Below are positions 45,157-54,453 of a stretch of 64,000 nt of DNA, piece after piece. Below the pieces are notes generated by a model that searched no databases, was not told the origin of the DNA, and was given only the letters and a program-made list of their open reading frames with translations. Made by a program: the position numbers and the translations under genes. Every line of letters begins with the position of its first letter. The first letter of the stretch is position 1. The stretch is from Pelomonas cellulosilytica (GTDB lineage Bacteria; Pseudomonadota; Gammaproteobacteria; Burkholderiales; Burkholderiaceae_C), in NCBI RefSeq assembly GCF_021353265.1, contig NZ_JAJTWU010000003.1, forward strand, positions 1 through 64,000. Direction: 5' to 3'.

Positions 45157-45947
45157 CGACCCGCAACCGCGCCACGCTGAAGCAGTTCTTCGAGGAGGGC
45201 CGCCGGCCCACGAGCGACCATTTCGGCGACCTCATCGAGTCCATGCTCAACATGAGCGACGAGGGCTTCCGCAAGACGCCCCGGCATGGCTTCGAGATCA
45301 CCAGCGACGAGGCGCTGCTGAGCTTCTTCCGCGAGCAGGACAGCGAGGACCCGATCTGGTCGATTGGCTTCGGCGGCGAACGCAACCAGCTGCTGCTGCG
45401 CGCCGGCGACGGCCAGGGCGACGGCGCACCCCAACCCGCGCTGTCGCTGGACCTCGACGGCCGCGTGGGCATCGGCACCGGTACGCCCGCCGCCACACTA
45501 GACGTGCGCGGCGTCGTCGCATCGCAAGGCCGCCGCGGCGAGCTGCACCGGCTCACGCCCGACGGCCAGCCACTGCTGGCCGACGGCCGCTGGCATGCGC
45601 TGACCGGCCCCTTGCAGGGTTGCCACGCCTTCGAGATCACGGCCGGCGTGGGCCGGCCCGACACCGGCCGCTTCGCACTGATGCATGCCTTCGCGATGAA
45701 CACCTACAACCCGCTGCCGGGCTGGCTGAGCTGGCTGTCCAGCCGGCAGCGCATCCGCGCGCAGCATGCGTGGTACGGCCAGCGCTGCGACCGGCTGCAG
45801 CTGCGCTGGACGGGCGGCTCCGGCCGCCACGGCCACTACCAGCTGGAAGTGCGCACGCAGTGCGACTACGGCGACGACCGCGTCATCCAGGCGTCCGTCA
45901 CGGCGCTCTGGCACGACCCCCACATGGCAGACGGCAGCCTGAGATGA
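45153..45947 (+). CDS. small tail-fibre-like eCIS protein
   Basis: A 264-residue protein. The first 35 residues (TLKQFFEEGRRPTSDHFGDLIES) are helical; residues about 100-125 (LSLDLDGRVGIGTGTPAATL then DVRG) are the short fibre-tip motif found in phage tail fibres and adhesins, and the C-terminal part is beta-rich and Trp/His-rich. It stands where Afp12/Afp13 region genes lie, so a receptor-binding or fibre-docking role is likely, but it is far shorter than the fibres of Afp or PVC. ATGA overlaps link it to both neighbours. Confidence 0.65.
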   Translation: MTTRNRATLKQFFEEGRRPTSDHFGDLIESMLNMSDEGFRKTPRHGFEITSDEALLSFFREQDSEDPIWSIGFGGERNQLLLRAGDGQGDGAPQPALSLDLDGRVGIGTGTPAATLDVRGVVASQGRRGELHRLTPDGQPLLADGRWHALTGPLQGCHAFEITAGVGRPDTGRFALMHAFAMNTYNPLPGWLSWLSSRQRIRAQHAWYGQRCDRLQLRWTGGSGRHGHYQLEVRTQCDYGDDRVIQASVTALWHDPHMADGSLR

Positions 45948-48487
45948 GCGCCCGCCCCGCCCTGCCCGCCCCCACCGCGGTCGAGCGCCCGGCCGATGAC
46001 GGCGATATCGGCTTCGACGAACTGCGCGAGCAGGGCATGGCGCTTCTGCGCACGCTCAGCGGCGACATCTGGACCGACCACAACCTGCACGACCCCGGCA
46101 TCACTCTGCTGGAGCACCTGTGCTTCGGGCTGACGGACATCGTCTACCGCGCCGGTTTCCCGGTGGCCGATCACCTGACCGGCCCGGACGGTCGCATCGA
46201 CCATGCTGACCAGTCGCTGCACCCGCCGGCCGAGGCGCTGCCCTGCCGCGCGACGACGCCGGCCGACTACCGCCGCCACCTGCTGGACGCCGTGCCGGGG
46301 CTGGACGACGCGAGCGTGGAGCCGCTGCCCGGCACCGGGCTGTACCGGCTGCGGCTGCAGCTCAGCGCCCAGGCCGGCGACAACGACGCCGCGCGCCGGG
46401 ACCACATCGCCGCGGCCCGCGCCGCCTTCCTCGCACGCCGCAATCTCGGCGAGGACCTGGACGCGGACGTGGTCTGCCTGCGCGACGTGCCTTGTGAGCT
46501 GCTCGGCGAGATCGAGATCGCCGGCCCGCGCGACGCCGTCGACATCCTGGCCGAGGTCTACGACCGCTGCGCGCGCCACATCGCCCACGCGGCCGTGTCA
46601 CGCACGCTGGACGAGCTGCGCCGCGAGGGCCGCACGCTGGAGGAGATCTACACGGGGCCGGCGCTGCAGCACGGCTTCATTGAGGACCGCGACCTGCCGC
46701 GCGCCGGGGCCGCGCCGCTCGCCGTCGCGGCGCTCGCCGCGCTCGTGCAGGCCGTCCCGGGTGTCGCCGACGTGCGCGGGCTGGCGCTGCAGCTGGAGGG
46801 CCAGCCACCCACAATGTGCCCCGTGCCCTGGCAGGGCACCGACTGGGCACTCGCGCTGCGCCTGCCCGAGCGCGACGTGCCGGTGCGCATGACGGTGCGC
46901 CGGCGCGGCAACCTCGTGCCCGTCGCCTGGCAGGACCTGCACCGCCGGCTGGACGACCTTTACGCCGCCAGCCTCGCCCAGCGCGCGCGCACCGACCGGC
47001 ACCAGGCCGAGCGCGCCAGCGAGCTGCTGCCGCGCGGCCAGCATCGGCCGATGGACCGCTACACGTCTGTGCAGGAGCACCTGCCCGCACTGTACGGCCT
47101 CGGCCGGCACGGCCCGTCGGCCAGCGCGCCCCCACAGCGCCATGCGCGTGCCAAGCAGCTCAAGGCCTACCTGGCGATGCAGGAGCAGAGCATTGCGCAG
47201 GGGCTGGCCCAGCTACACCATCTGCGCGATCTGTTCTCGGTGGCGCCGGGTGCCAGCCAGGGGTTGTGGACGCAGATGATCGGCCCCGACGCCGTGCCTG
47301 GGCTGGACCAGCTCTATCTGCAGCCGCTGCCGCAGGTGGCCGACACCGTCTACAAGCCGCTGGACCGCACGCCCGAGCGCAAGCATCGCGCACTGGACCA
47401 CCTGCTCGCGCTGCACGGCGAGACCTACACGCAGAACTCCATGCGGCAGTTCCTCGGCCACCTGCGGCCGCGCGAAGCCGAACGTCTGCTGCTGGACAAC
47501 AAGGCCACCTGGCTGCGCGACATCGTCACGATCACGCGCGACCGCGCCGGGGGCTTCGACCCCGGCCAGCCGTCGTGGGACCAAGCCGGCAACTGCAGCG
47601 GCATGCAACGCCGCGCCAGCCTGCTGCTGGGCTTCAAGCTGTGGCACGACCGCCCGCTGACGCAGGTGCTGCAGGACGAGCGCCTGCAGCTCGTGCCCCA
47701 GCCGGACGACAGCCACGCGACCCGCCTGCTCGCCGCTGACGACCCAGCACTGGCGCAGGGCCAGGGCGTCAACGGTTCCACGCGGCCCGGCGACATGCAG
47801 CAGCTGCGCGCCGACCTGCGCCGCCTGCCATGGCTGCGCCAGCCGCTGCCGCTGGGCCTGTGGCGCGCGGGGCAGCACGAGTCCCGTTACCGACTGCTGG
47901 CCGGCCCCGGCGGCAGCTGGCTGCTGGCGCTGGGCCCCGACGACGACGGCCGCTGGTGGCGCCTGGCGGAGTTCGACGACGCGCCCGCCGCCCGGCGCGC
48001 GGCGGCGAGCCTGCGGCTGTACCTGCGGGGCGTCGATCAGGCCTGCGAAGGCCTGCACCTCGTCGAGCATGTGCTGCTGCGGCCGCTGCACCGCGGCTCC
48101 GCCCGGCATGCGCGCCTGCGGCTGGTGCCGGACTTTCACCGGCTGCGCGTCACCGCCGTGCTGCCGGGCTGGACACAGCGCACCAGCCAGCCCGCGTTCC
48201 AGCGCTTTGCGCGTGAGACGCTGCGCATCAGCTGCCCGGCGCACCTGACGCTGCACTGCCTGGTGCTAGGCGCGGAGGCCATGCAGCACTTCGAGGCGGT
48301 CCACGCGGCCTGGCTGCAGGCACGGCGGGCGTGGTGCCAGGCGCCGGACGACGAGGCCGCGCAATGGGCGGCCGACGGCCTGGCCTGCCAGCTCATCGAA
48401 CGGCTGCTGGCCGCCGACCCGCGGCAGGCCAAGGCCTGGACCCTGGAGGACGACGGCGCACCGCCGGTCGTGCAGGGCCATGCTTGA
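45944..48487 (+). CDS. second large eCIS baseplate protein (Afp12-like)
   Basis: An 847-residue protein. The diagnostic N-terminal block is GDIWTDHNLHDPGITLLEHLCFGLTDIVYR, read here in two pieces (WTDHNLHDPGITLLEHLCF and GLTDIVYRAGFPV), shared with Afp12-type wedge proteins, followed by a VRLVAEVY-like circularisation domain and long helical segments. It partners with the baseplate J-like protein to form wedges. It overlaps the next gene by 8 nt. Confidence 0.85.
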   Translation: MSARPALPAPTAVERPADDGDIGFDELREQGMALLRTLSGDIWTDHNLHDPGITLLEHLCFGLTDIVYRAGFPVADHLTGPDGRIDHADQSLHPPAEALPCRATTPADYRRHLLDAVPGLDDASVEPLPGTGLYRLRLQLSAQAGDNDAARRDHIAAARAAFLARRNLGEDLDADVVCLRDVPCELLGEIEIAGPRDAVDILAEVYDRCARHIAHAAVSRTLDELRREGRTLEEIYTGPALQHGFIEDRDLPRAGAAPLAVAALAALVQAVPGVADVRGLALQLEGQPPTMCPVPWQGTDWALALRLPERDVPVRMTVRRRGNLVPVAWQDLHRRLDDLYAASLAQRARTDRHQAERASELLPRGQHRPMDRYTSVQEHLPALYGLGRHGPSASAPPQRHARAKQLKAYLAMQEQSIAQGLAQLHHLRDLFSVAPGASQGLWTQMIGPDAVPGLDQLYLQPLPQVADTVYKPLDRTPERKHRALDHLLALHGETYTQNSMRQFLGHLRPREAERLLLDNKATWLRDIVTITRDRAGGFDPGQPSWDQAGNCSGMQRRASLLLGFKLWHDRPLTQVLQDERLQLVPQPDDSHATRLLAADDPALAQGQGVNGSTRPGDMQQLRADLRRLPWLRQPLPLGLWRAGQHESRYRLLAGPGGSWLLALGPDDDGRWWRLAEFDDAPAARRAAASLRLYLRGVDQACEGLHLVEHVLLRPLHRGSARHARLRLVPDFHRLRVTAVLPGWTQRTSQPAFQRFARETLRISCPAHLTLHCLVLGAEAMQHFEAVHAAWLQARRAWCQAPDDEAAQWAADGLACQLIERLLAADPRQAKAWTLEDDGAPPVVQGHA

Positions 48488-50339
48488 CTGGGACCGCCCC
48501 TCTCCCCATGTCGTCGAGCGGCTGACGTTCGACATGTGCTGCTGCACGGGCCTTGCTCCGCAGGAGGCCGAGGCCCGGCTGGCAGCCTGCGCACAGGGGC
48601 CGCTGCTGCGCGTCATCGACGAGGTCTTCGACGCCTGCTGCCCGGCCGACGAGCATTGGCGGCTGGACGAGCTGGCCATCGACCTCGGCGAGCTCCCCCC
48701 CGACGACTGGCAAGACGAGGCACCCCGCCGCCTGCGCGAGCGCCTGCAGCGCGTGCTTGCCGAACTGCGCGCCACCGGCGATGGCAGCAGCGCCGCCGGC
48801 CGCGCCACCGGCCTGCAGGTGCGCACACGGCCACAGGCGCGGCGCGACGTGCTGCTGCACTTCCTGCGCCACGGCCGCCTGCCCTGGCAGGCCCGCGGCG
48901 ACGACGTGCAGGCGCTGCTTGTCGCCGCGCTGGCCGAGGACGCCACGGGCCTCGTCGCCGCGCTACGCGCGGTGCCCGACCGACCCCGGCTGCTGCTGCG
49001 CCTGGCCGAGCAGTTCGACGAGGCACTACTGGCCGCCCTGGTTCGCGCCTTCATGCCCGGCGAGCCGGGCGCGGCGGACCGGCTGCTGGAGGCGCTCGCG
49101 CCCGCCCGCCAGTTGGGCCTGTCGCCGCGCGCGCGCAGCGCGTGGTGGACGACCGTGCTCAGCCAGGCGCTGGACCATGCCACCACACCGCGCCCCGCCG
49201 TGCTGATGCTGCTGCGCGCCCAGTTGCTCGCGGCGCTGGACACCGACGCCGTGGCCGATGCCGACCCGCTGCACGGCCTGGCCCATGCGTGGGTGCCGCT
49301 GCTGCGCGAAGACCGCGACTGGCTGCGCACGACGCTGGAGCGCGCAGCCGACGCGCCCGCCGTGCGCGAAAGGCTGGCCCAGCTGCTGCCGCTGACACTG
49401 CTGCCCCAGCTGCTGGGCCTATGGATGACCGAGCCCGCCGGCCAGGCTGTCACGACGTGGATCAGCACCGTGGCCGCGGGCGACGGCACGGCGCAAGGCC
49501 CCAGCGTCGACGCACGTAAGCGCCGCCTGTGGCAAGCCACGCTGGGCCACGCGCTGCGCTACCGCGCCGTTACCTTCGACGTGCCACGCTTCGAGGCCCA
49601 GGTGCGTGACGAACTGGCGCAGCTGCCCTCGGCGGACCCGCCGGCCGGCTGGTTCGACCGCATCGTGCGCCGCGCCTCGTCGGCGCTGGCCGCGGCCGTG
49701 TCCGGCCTGCGGCTACCGTGGCGCTCCGTGGGCTCAACCGCGCCTTCGCCGGCGGCGGAGACCGCCCGGTCTGCAGCACAGCCGCCAGACCCCGAGCCCG
49801 CGCTGACGGCCGACGCCCCCGCGCCGCAGGCCGAGGCGCTCGCCATCGGCAATGCCGGCCTCGTGTTGTTGTCCCCCTACCTGCCGCGGCTGTTCTCGCA
49901 TGTCGGAGTGCTGGCCCAGGGCGGCGCCGCCTTCGCCAGGCCTGACGCGGCGGCGCGCGCCGCCCTGCTGCTGCAGGCGCTGGCTACGGGCCAGGCCGCG
50001 GCGCCCGAGCCGACCCTGCTGCTGAACAAGCTGCTGTGCGGCCTGCCGCTGGACACACCGCTGCCCCGCGCCATCGAGCTGACGGCGGCCGAGGCGGCCG
50101 CCGTAGACGGTCTGCTGGGCGCCGTCATCCAGCATTGGCGCATCCTGGGCCAGACATCCGTCGCTGGCCTGCGCCAGACCTTCCTGCAGCGCAGCGCCAC
50201 GCTGACGCTGCACGACGATGCCTGGCGCCTGGCGGTGGAGCACGGGCCGTTCGACATGCTGATCGACCAACTGCCCTGGGGTTATTCGACGCTGCGGCAT
50301 CCGTGGATGGAAAGGGTGATCCATGTCGACTGGCGCTGA
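48480..50339 (+). CDS. contractile injection system tape measure protein (Afp14-like)
   Basis: A 619-residue protein with both ends of the family conserved: DELAIDLGELPPDDWQDEAP near the N-terminus and NAGLVLLSPYLPRLFSHVG, LLNKLLCGLP, LGQTSVAGLRQTFLQRS, FDMLIDQLPWGYS at the C-terminus. The middle is helical and low-complexity, as expected for a length ruler inside the tube. It is of moderate size, so the tail is probably short to medium. It overlaps the ATPase gene by 17 nt. Confidence 0.88.
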   Translation: MLDWDRPSPHVVERLTFDMCCCTGLAPQEAEARLAACAQGPLLRVIDEVFDACCPADEHWRLDELAIDLGELPPDDWQDEAPRRLRERLQRVLAELRATGDGSSAAGRATGLQVRTRPQARRDVLLHFLRHGRLPWQARGDDVQALLVAALAEDATGLVAALRAVPDRPRLLLRLAEQFDEALLAALVRAFMPGEPGAADRLLEALAPARQLGLSPRARSAWWTTVLSQALDHATTPRPAVLMLLRAQLLAALDTDAVADADPLHGLAHAWVPLLREDRDWLRTTLERAADAPAVRERLAQLLPLTLLPQLLGLWMTEPAGQAVTTWISTVAAGDGTAQGPSVDARKRRLWQATLGHALRYRAVTFDVPRFEAQVRDELAQLPSADPPAGWFDRIVRRASSALAAAVSGLRLPWRSVGSTAPSPAAETARSAAQPPDPEPALTADAPAPQAEALAIGNAGLVLLSPYLPRLFSHVGVLAQGGAAFARPDAAARAALLLQALATGQAAAPEPTLLLNKLLCGLPLDTPLPRAIELTAAEAAAVDGLLGAVIQHWRILGQTSVAGLRQTFLQRSATLTLHDDAWRLAVEHGPFDMLIDQLPWGYSTLRHPWMERVIHVDWR

Positions 50340-51690
50340 CCTCCAGGCCCGCGCGCGGGCCAACGCGCAGGCATTGCAGGCCGAGCTGCACTGGCTGGAC
50401 GGCGTGCTACGGGCGCGGCTGGCGGGGCATTTCGGCACGCTGGACGGCGCCGCCCAGCTGGCCGCCCCGCCGCCACTGGCCGACGGCCCCACAGCGGACG
50501 ACCTTGCGCAGCTCGTGCAACGCTGCGGCCTCGGGCTCGATGAGCGGCTGCTGCTGGCGCTGGCGCTGGCGCCGTACCTCAGGCCGCAGCTGCTGGACCT
50601 GCTGTTTGTCACCAACGAGAACCTCAACCGTGGCTTCTGCGAGTTCGGCGGCTGGAAGGCGCGACAGCACGGCGGCTTCCTGCCCACGGTGGAGACAGCC
50701 GCCTTCCTGCTGGCCGGTGACGACCTGGCGCGGCGCTTCGAACTGCACCGGCTGCTGGACGATGGCGCGCCGCTGCGTCGGCACGGCCTCGTGCGGCTGC
50801 AGCACGACGCGCCCGGCGAACCGTGGGCCAGCGCGGCGCTGCTGGCCGGCCGCGACACGCTGGACCTGCTGCAACACGGCGAAGCGCGCAAGCCCGACTA
50901 CAGCGCCAACTTCCCCGCCAAGCTCATCCAGACGCGGCTGACTTGGCGCGACCTCGTGCTGGACGCCGACGTGATGGACGAGGTGCAGGCCATCGCCACC
51001 TGGGCCCGCCACGGCGACACGCTGATGCGCGACTGGCAGCTGGAGAAGGCCTTGAAGCCCGGCTACCGCTGCCTGTTCTTCGGCCCGCCCGGCACCGGCA
51101 AGACACTGACGGCCACGCTGATCGGCCAGCAAGTCGGCGCCGACGTCTACCGCATCGACCTGTCGATGGTCGTGTCCAAATACATCGGCGAGACGGAAAA
51201 GAACCTGGCCGAGGTGTTCGACCAGGCCCAGCACCGCCACTGGATCCTGTTCTTCGACGAGGCCGATGCGCTGTTCGGCAAGCGCACCGCCGCCTCCAGC
51301 AGCAACGACCGCCACGCCAACCAGGAGATCTCCTACCTGCTGCAGCGGGTGGAGGACTTCCCCGGCACCGTCATCCTCGCCAGCAACCTCAAGGGCAACA
51401 TCGACGACGCCTTCGCGCGGCGCTTCCAGTCGGCCATCTACTTCCCGATGCCCGACGCCGACCAGCGGCTGCGGCTGTGGGAAGGCATGGTGCGGCACAC
51501 CGGCCGGCTGGACGTCGACGTGGACCTGGCCGACTTAGCCGAGCGCCACGAGCTGGCCGGCGGCGCGATCGCCAACGTCGTGCGCTTCGGCGCGATCAAC
51601 GCGATGCAGGCCGGCCGCGACCGCATCAACGCCGCCGACCTGCGCCAAGGCATCGCCAAGGAACTGCGCAAGGAAGGGCGCACGGTGTAG
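50323..51690 (+). CDS. eCIS AAA+ ATPase (Afp15-like)
   Basis: A 455-residue AAA+ protein: N-terminal winged or helical region, Walker A GPPGTGKT, Walker B ILFFDEADALFGKR, sensor-1 ILASNLKGN and arginine finger in DDAFARRF. Every eCIS operon encodes such an ATPase; it is needed for particle assembly or cargo loading rather than sheath recycling (it is not ClpV). Confidence 0.92.
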   Translation: MSTGADLQARARANAQALQAELHWLDGVLRARLAGHFGTLDGAAQLAAPPPLADGPTADDLAQLVQRCGLGLDERLLLALALAPYLRPQLLDLLFVTNENLNRGFCEFGGWKARQHGGFLPTVETAAFLLAGDDLARRFELHRLLDDGAPLRRHGLVRLQHDAPGEPWASAALLAGRDTLDLLQHGEARKPDYSANFPAKLIQTRLTWRDLVLDADVMDEVQAIATWARHGDTLMRDWQLEKALKPGYRCLFFGPPGTGKTLTATLIGQQVGADVYRIDLSMVVSKYIGETEKNLAEVFDQAQHRHWILFFDEADALFGKRTAASSSNDRHANQEISYLLQRVEDFPGTVILASNLKGNIDDAFARRFQSAIYFPMPDADQRLRLWEGMVRHTGRLDVDVDLADLAERHELAGGAIANVVRFGAINAMQAGRDRINAADLRQGIAKELRKEGRTV

Positions 51691-51695
51691 ACGCC

Positions 51696-54407
51696 ATGCT
51701 CAAGCCTCGATTCCCGATGCGGCGCAATGCCTGGCTCGACGAGCCGCCCGCGCCGCCACCGCCACCGCCACCGCCACCGCCACCGCCACCGCCACCGCCG
51801 CCGGCCGGCGCCACGCCCTGCCCGCACTGCGCCCGCGTACGCGTCTTCGTCGCCGGCACGCTGCTGGCGGCCGGGCTGATGGTGCTGCATGCGCTGGCGC
51901 AGGGGCCGTCCAGCGGGGCGTCGGCGACATCGACTCCATCCGTCACACCCGCCACTAGCGGTGCCGTGGCCCACCCCGTGCCGCCAAGGCCCGAGCCGCA
52001 GGCCGCGCCGCTGCCGGCAGCACCCCCTGCTGCTGCCGCACCGGCGAGCCCGGCGGTCTCCGCCCCGCCCGGCGCGCTGATGCTGGTCTACCAGACCGTG
52101 CCGCTACCCGGCGGCCGGCTGAACCAGCCCTACAAGCCGCGCGACCTGGTGCGCGGCGGCCGCCCGCCCTACCGCTTCACGCTGGCCGGCACGCTGCCGC
52201 CCGGCCTGGCGCTGGACGCCACCGGCCGCCTGGCCGGCACCCCCACGGCCAGCGGCAGCTACCGCTTCCAACTGACCGTGACCGACGCCGCCGACCCGCC
52301 GCGGGTCGACGAGGCACCCTATGTGCTGACCATCCTGGACCCGGCGCCGCCCGCCAAGCCCGCCAGCAGCCCCTCGCGTGCCCGGCCGCTGACCGCCATC
52401 ACGCTCGACCAGGCCGGCCGCAGCATCGAGGCCGACCCGCCACTGCCGATGACCTATACGCTGACCCAGGCCAAGCTTGAGCAGCTGTTCGCCAACACCG
52501 AGGCCCAGTTCGCCGACGCGCAGGCCCAGGCCGCCAGCCAGGCCGCGGGCGACGGCGCCGCCGTGGCCGCCCGACCCACCACCGGCCAGGCACTGCTGGG
52601 CCCGACGGCGGACCAGCTGCGCGAGATGCTGCTGCCGCTGCAGGACGTGGAGCATCCCACGCGCGCCGTCTTCCACGACTCGCTGCGCGCCCGCCAGTGC
52701 GACTACTTCCTGCGCCACGTCAACGCGCTGGCGCTGGAGCAACACCGCGACCTGCTGCACCGCTGCCCGCGGCTGCAGGACCTGGCCGATCACGACGCCA
52801 GCCAGCCCGGCCGTCCGGGCCGGCAGCACCCTGCAGAGCCTGCGGCTTCCGGTGCCAACACCACACCGCCCCCCACGCCCGGGGAGAAGGCGCTGCAGGC
52901 CGCGCTCGCGAGCGGCAAGCTGCCGTTGGCCACCTTCCTGGACCTGCTGATGCCCGCGGACAAGCGCGACGAAATCACCGAGCTGGCCGGCGAAGCCCAC
53001 CCCATCACCAACACCAAGCCGCTGCAGCTCCTGCCCGGCGACTGCGGCTGCACGCTGCCGGACGCCGGCAACGACGTGTTCGCCTTCCTGCCCTACTGGA
53101 TGAACGACGGCGACGACACGCCGCTGCCGGTGCGCTTCGACAAGTTCACGCGGCTGCAGTACATGGGCGTCGTGCTGCGCAACAACGGCGAGTTCATGCA
53201 GCCCACCGGATGGAGCAGCCCAGACGGCGGCTTCGCCCGACAGGTGGACCGCCACGGCGTCAACCTGGACCTCGTGCTGTACCGGCGAGACTTCAGCACG
53301 CTGTCGCAGTTGCAGGGCCGCGAGCTGCAGGCGGTGCTGGACACGGCCACCGGCCAGGCGCAGGACATGCTCAACCGCCAGCTCAACGACCTGCAAGGCC
53401 GCCTGGAAACGCTGCAGCCGCCGGGCTGGCGCGATTCGCGCTTCGTCTACGACGGCCTGACGGTGTTCTTCGACCCCACCGACGACGAGGCGCAGAACCC
53501 GGGCTTCGAGCGCTTCTACATGGCCTTCGTGCTGCGGCTGGTGAAGCTGATGGAGCAACAGCCCAGCCGGCATCTGCACCTCAACCTCGTCGTGCCGCAG
53601 CACCTGCTGGGAGACCCGGCCACCGCCTTCCGCTTCGGCAACCTGATGCAGGTCATGAAGACCGCCGAGCGTCGCCGTGTCGTGGGCAGCAACCTGGACC
53701 CGCGCGACCGCACCGCCGTTGCGGCCACGTACAAGTCCAGGACCGACTACGTGGGCCATGCCGACATCAACGTGCGCTTCCTCGCGCCGCTGGCCGCCGT
53801 GGGCGGCGACACCAGCAAGATGCAGCTGCGCGCCCGCACCGACTTCAACGACCAGCTCGTCGGCGAGGACCGCATGGCGCTGCTGGGCAGCCTCATCCCC
53901 GTGCTGCTGCACGCGGGCGGCGCGCCGGCCGACCTTTCGCCCAACGACGCCGACGCGCTGGACCGCGACCTCGTCTACATCGGCTGGTCGTTCGGCGGTG
54001 TCGCCTTCTGGCCGCTGCCCGTCGGCACGCGCGGCACCGGCAACAGCGTGCTGAACGGGCTGGACGCGCGTTTCTGGTCCTACCTGGACCAGGACACCGC
54101 CTTCTGCAAGTTCGTCTGCCCGCTGCGCCTGCCCTTCCGCCTGGGGCTGGAGGCGCTGCTGCTGGCCACGGGGGCCGCGCTGCTCGCCTACGGCTGGAAC
54201 TGCCGTGTGCGCCGGCTGGGCCAGCTCTACCTGATGGGCCTGTGGGCCGGCGGCATCGCGACGCTGGCGGTGGCGTTTGCCGTGTTCACCTGCGATCCGT
54301 CGCTGAACGAGCTGCGCAAGGGCAACGTGCCGCTGCTGGTGATCATCCTGCTGCTCGTCGTGAGCGGGCTGTTCGTCACGTTCAGGCCGACGGTGGAAAA
54401 ACCCTGA
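51696..54407 (+). CDS. membrane-anchored protein with Ig-like and degenerate GH18-like domains, eCIS operon
   Basis: A 903-residue protein starting MLKPRFPMRRN six nt after the ATPase gene. In order: a run of 16 or more prolines (about 20-36), a CPHC pair, a membrane helix (about 48-68), a Pro/Ala-rich linker, a He_PIG-type Ig domain (about 136-200, GTLPPGLALDATGRLAGTP), a helical region, then a GH18-like barrel from about 455 (DVFAFLPYW). At the GH18 active site the DxxDxDxE pattern reads YDGLTVFFD (D586-D593), so the catalytic residues are lost. Three membrane helices end the protein (about 815-835, 848-870, 878-898). It has no counterpart in the Afp/PVC set known to me and may anchor the particle in the inner membrane. 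Confidence 0.65.
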   Translation: MLKPRFPMRRNAWLDEPPAPPPPPPPPPPPPPPPPPAGATPCPHCARVRVFVAGTLLAAGLMVLHALAQGPSSGASATSTPSVTPATSGAVAHPVPPRPEPQAAPLPAAPPAAAAPASPAVSAPPGALMLVYQTVPLPGGRLNQPYKPRDLVRGGRPPYRFTLAGTLPPGLALDATGRLAGTPTASGSYRFQLTVTDAADPPRVDEAPYVLTILDPAPPAKPASSPSRARPLTAITLDQAGRSIEADPPLPMTYTLTQAKLEQLFANTEAQFADAQAQAASQAAGDGAAVAARPTTGQALLGPTADQLREMLLPLQDVEHPTRAVFHDSLRARQCDYFLRHVNALALEQHRDLLHRCPRLQDLADHDASQPGRPGRQHPAEPAASGANTTPPPTPGEKALQAALASGKLPLATFLDLLMPADKRDEITELAGEAHPITNTKPLQLLPGDCGCTLPDAGNDVFAFLPYWMNDGDDTPLPVRFDKFTRLQYMGVVLRNNGEFMQPTGWSSPDGGFARQVDRHGVNLDLVLYRRDFSTLSQLQGRELQAVLDTATGQAQDMLNRQLNDLQGRLETLQPPGWRDSRFVYDGLTVFFDPTDDEAQNPGFERFYMAFVLRLVKLMEQQPSRHLHLNLVVPQHLLGDPATAFRFGNLMQVMKTAERRRVVGSNLDPRDRTAVAATYKSRTDYVGHADINVRFLAPLAAVGGDTSKMQLRARTDFNDQLVGEDRMALLGSLIPVLLHAGGAPADLSPNDADALDRDLVYIGWSFGGVAFWPLPVGTRGTGNSVLNGLDARFWSYLDQDTAFCKFVCPLRLPFRLGLEALLLATGAALLAYGWNCRVRRLGQLYLMGLWAGGIATLAVAFAVFTCDPSLNELRKGNVPLLVIILLLVVSGLFVTFRPTVEKP
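51751..51803 (+). repeat. CCGCCA/CCGCCG trinucleotide-type repeat coding poly-proline
   Basis: Nearly perfect CCGCCA hexamer repeats near the 5' end of the membrane protein gene, coding a proline run ahead of the first membrane helix. Copy number may vary between strains; changes keep the frame only in steps of 3 nt. Confidence 0.75.
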
Positions 54408-54453
54408 AGCCGATCGCTGTCCAACGGAACCTCTCAAGTCAGACGGAGCCGAC

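Noticed and set aside
33778-51690. Contractile prophage or type VI secretion system
   Set aside because: No capsid, portal, terminase or integrase genes for a phage and no TssJLM, TssBC pair or ClpV for T6SS; DUF4255, DUF5908, tape measure and AAA+ genes define an eCIS instead.
53066-53700. Active GH18 chitinase domain
   Set aside because: The active-site pattern is degraded to DGLTVFFD with no catalytic Glu, so an enzymatic call is not supported.
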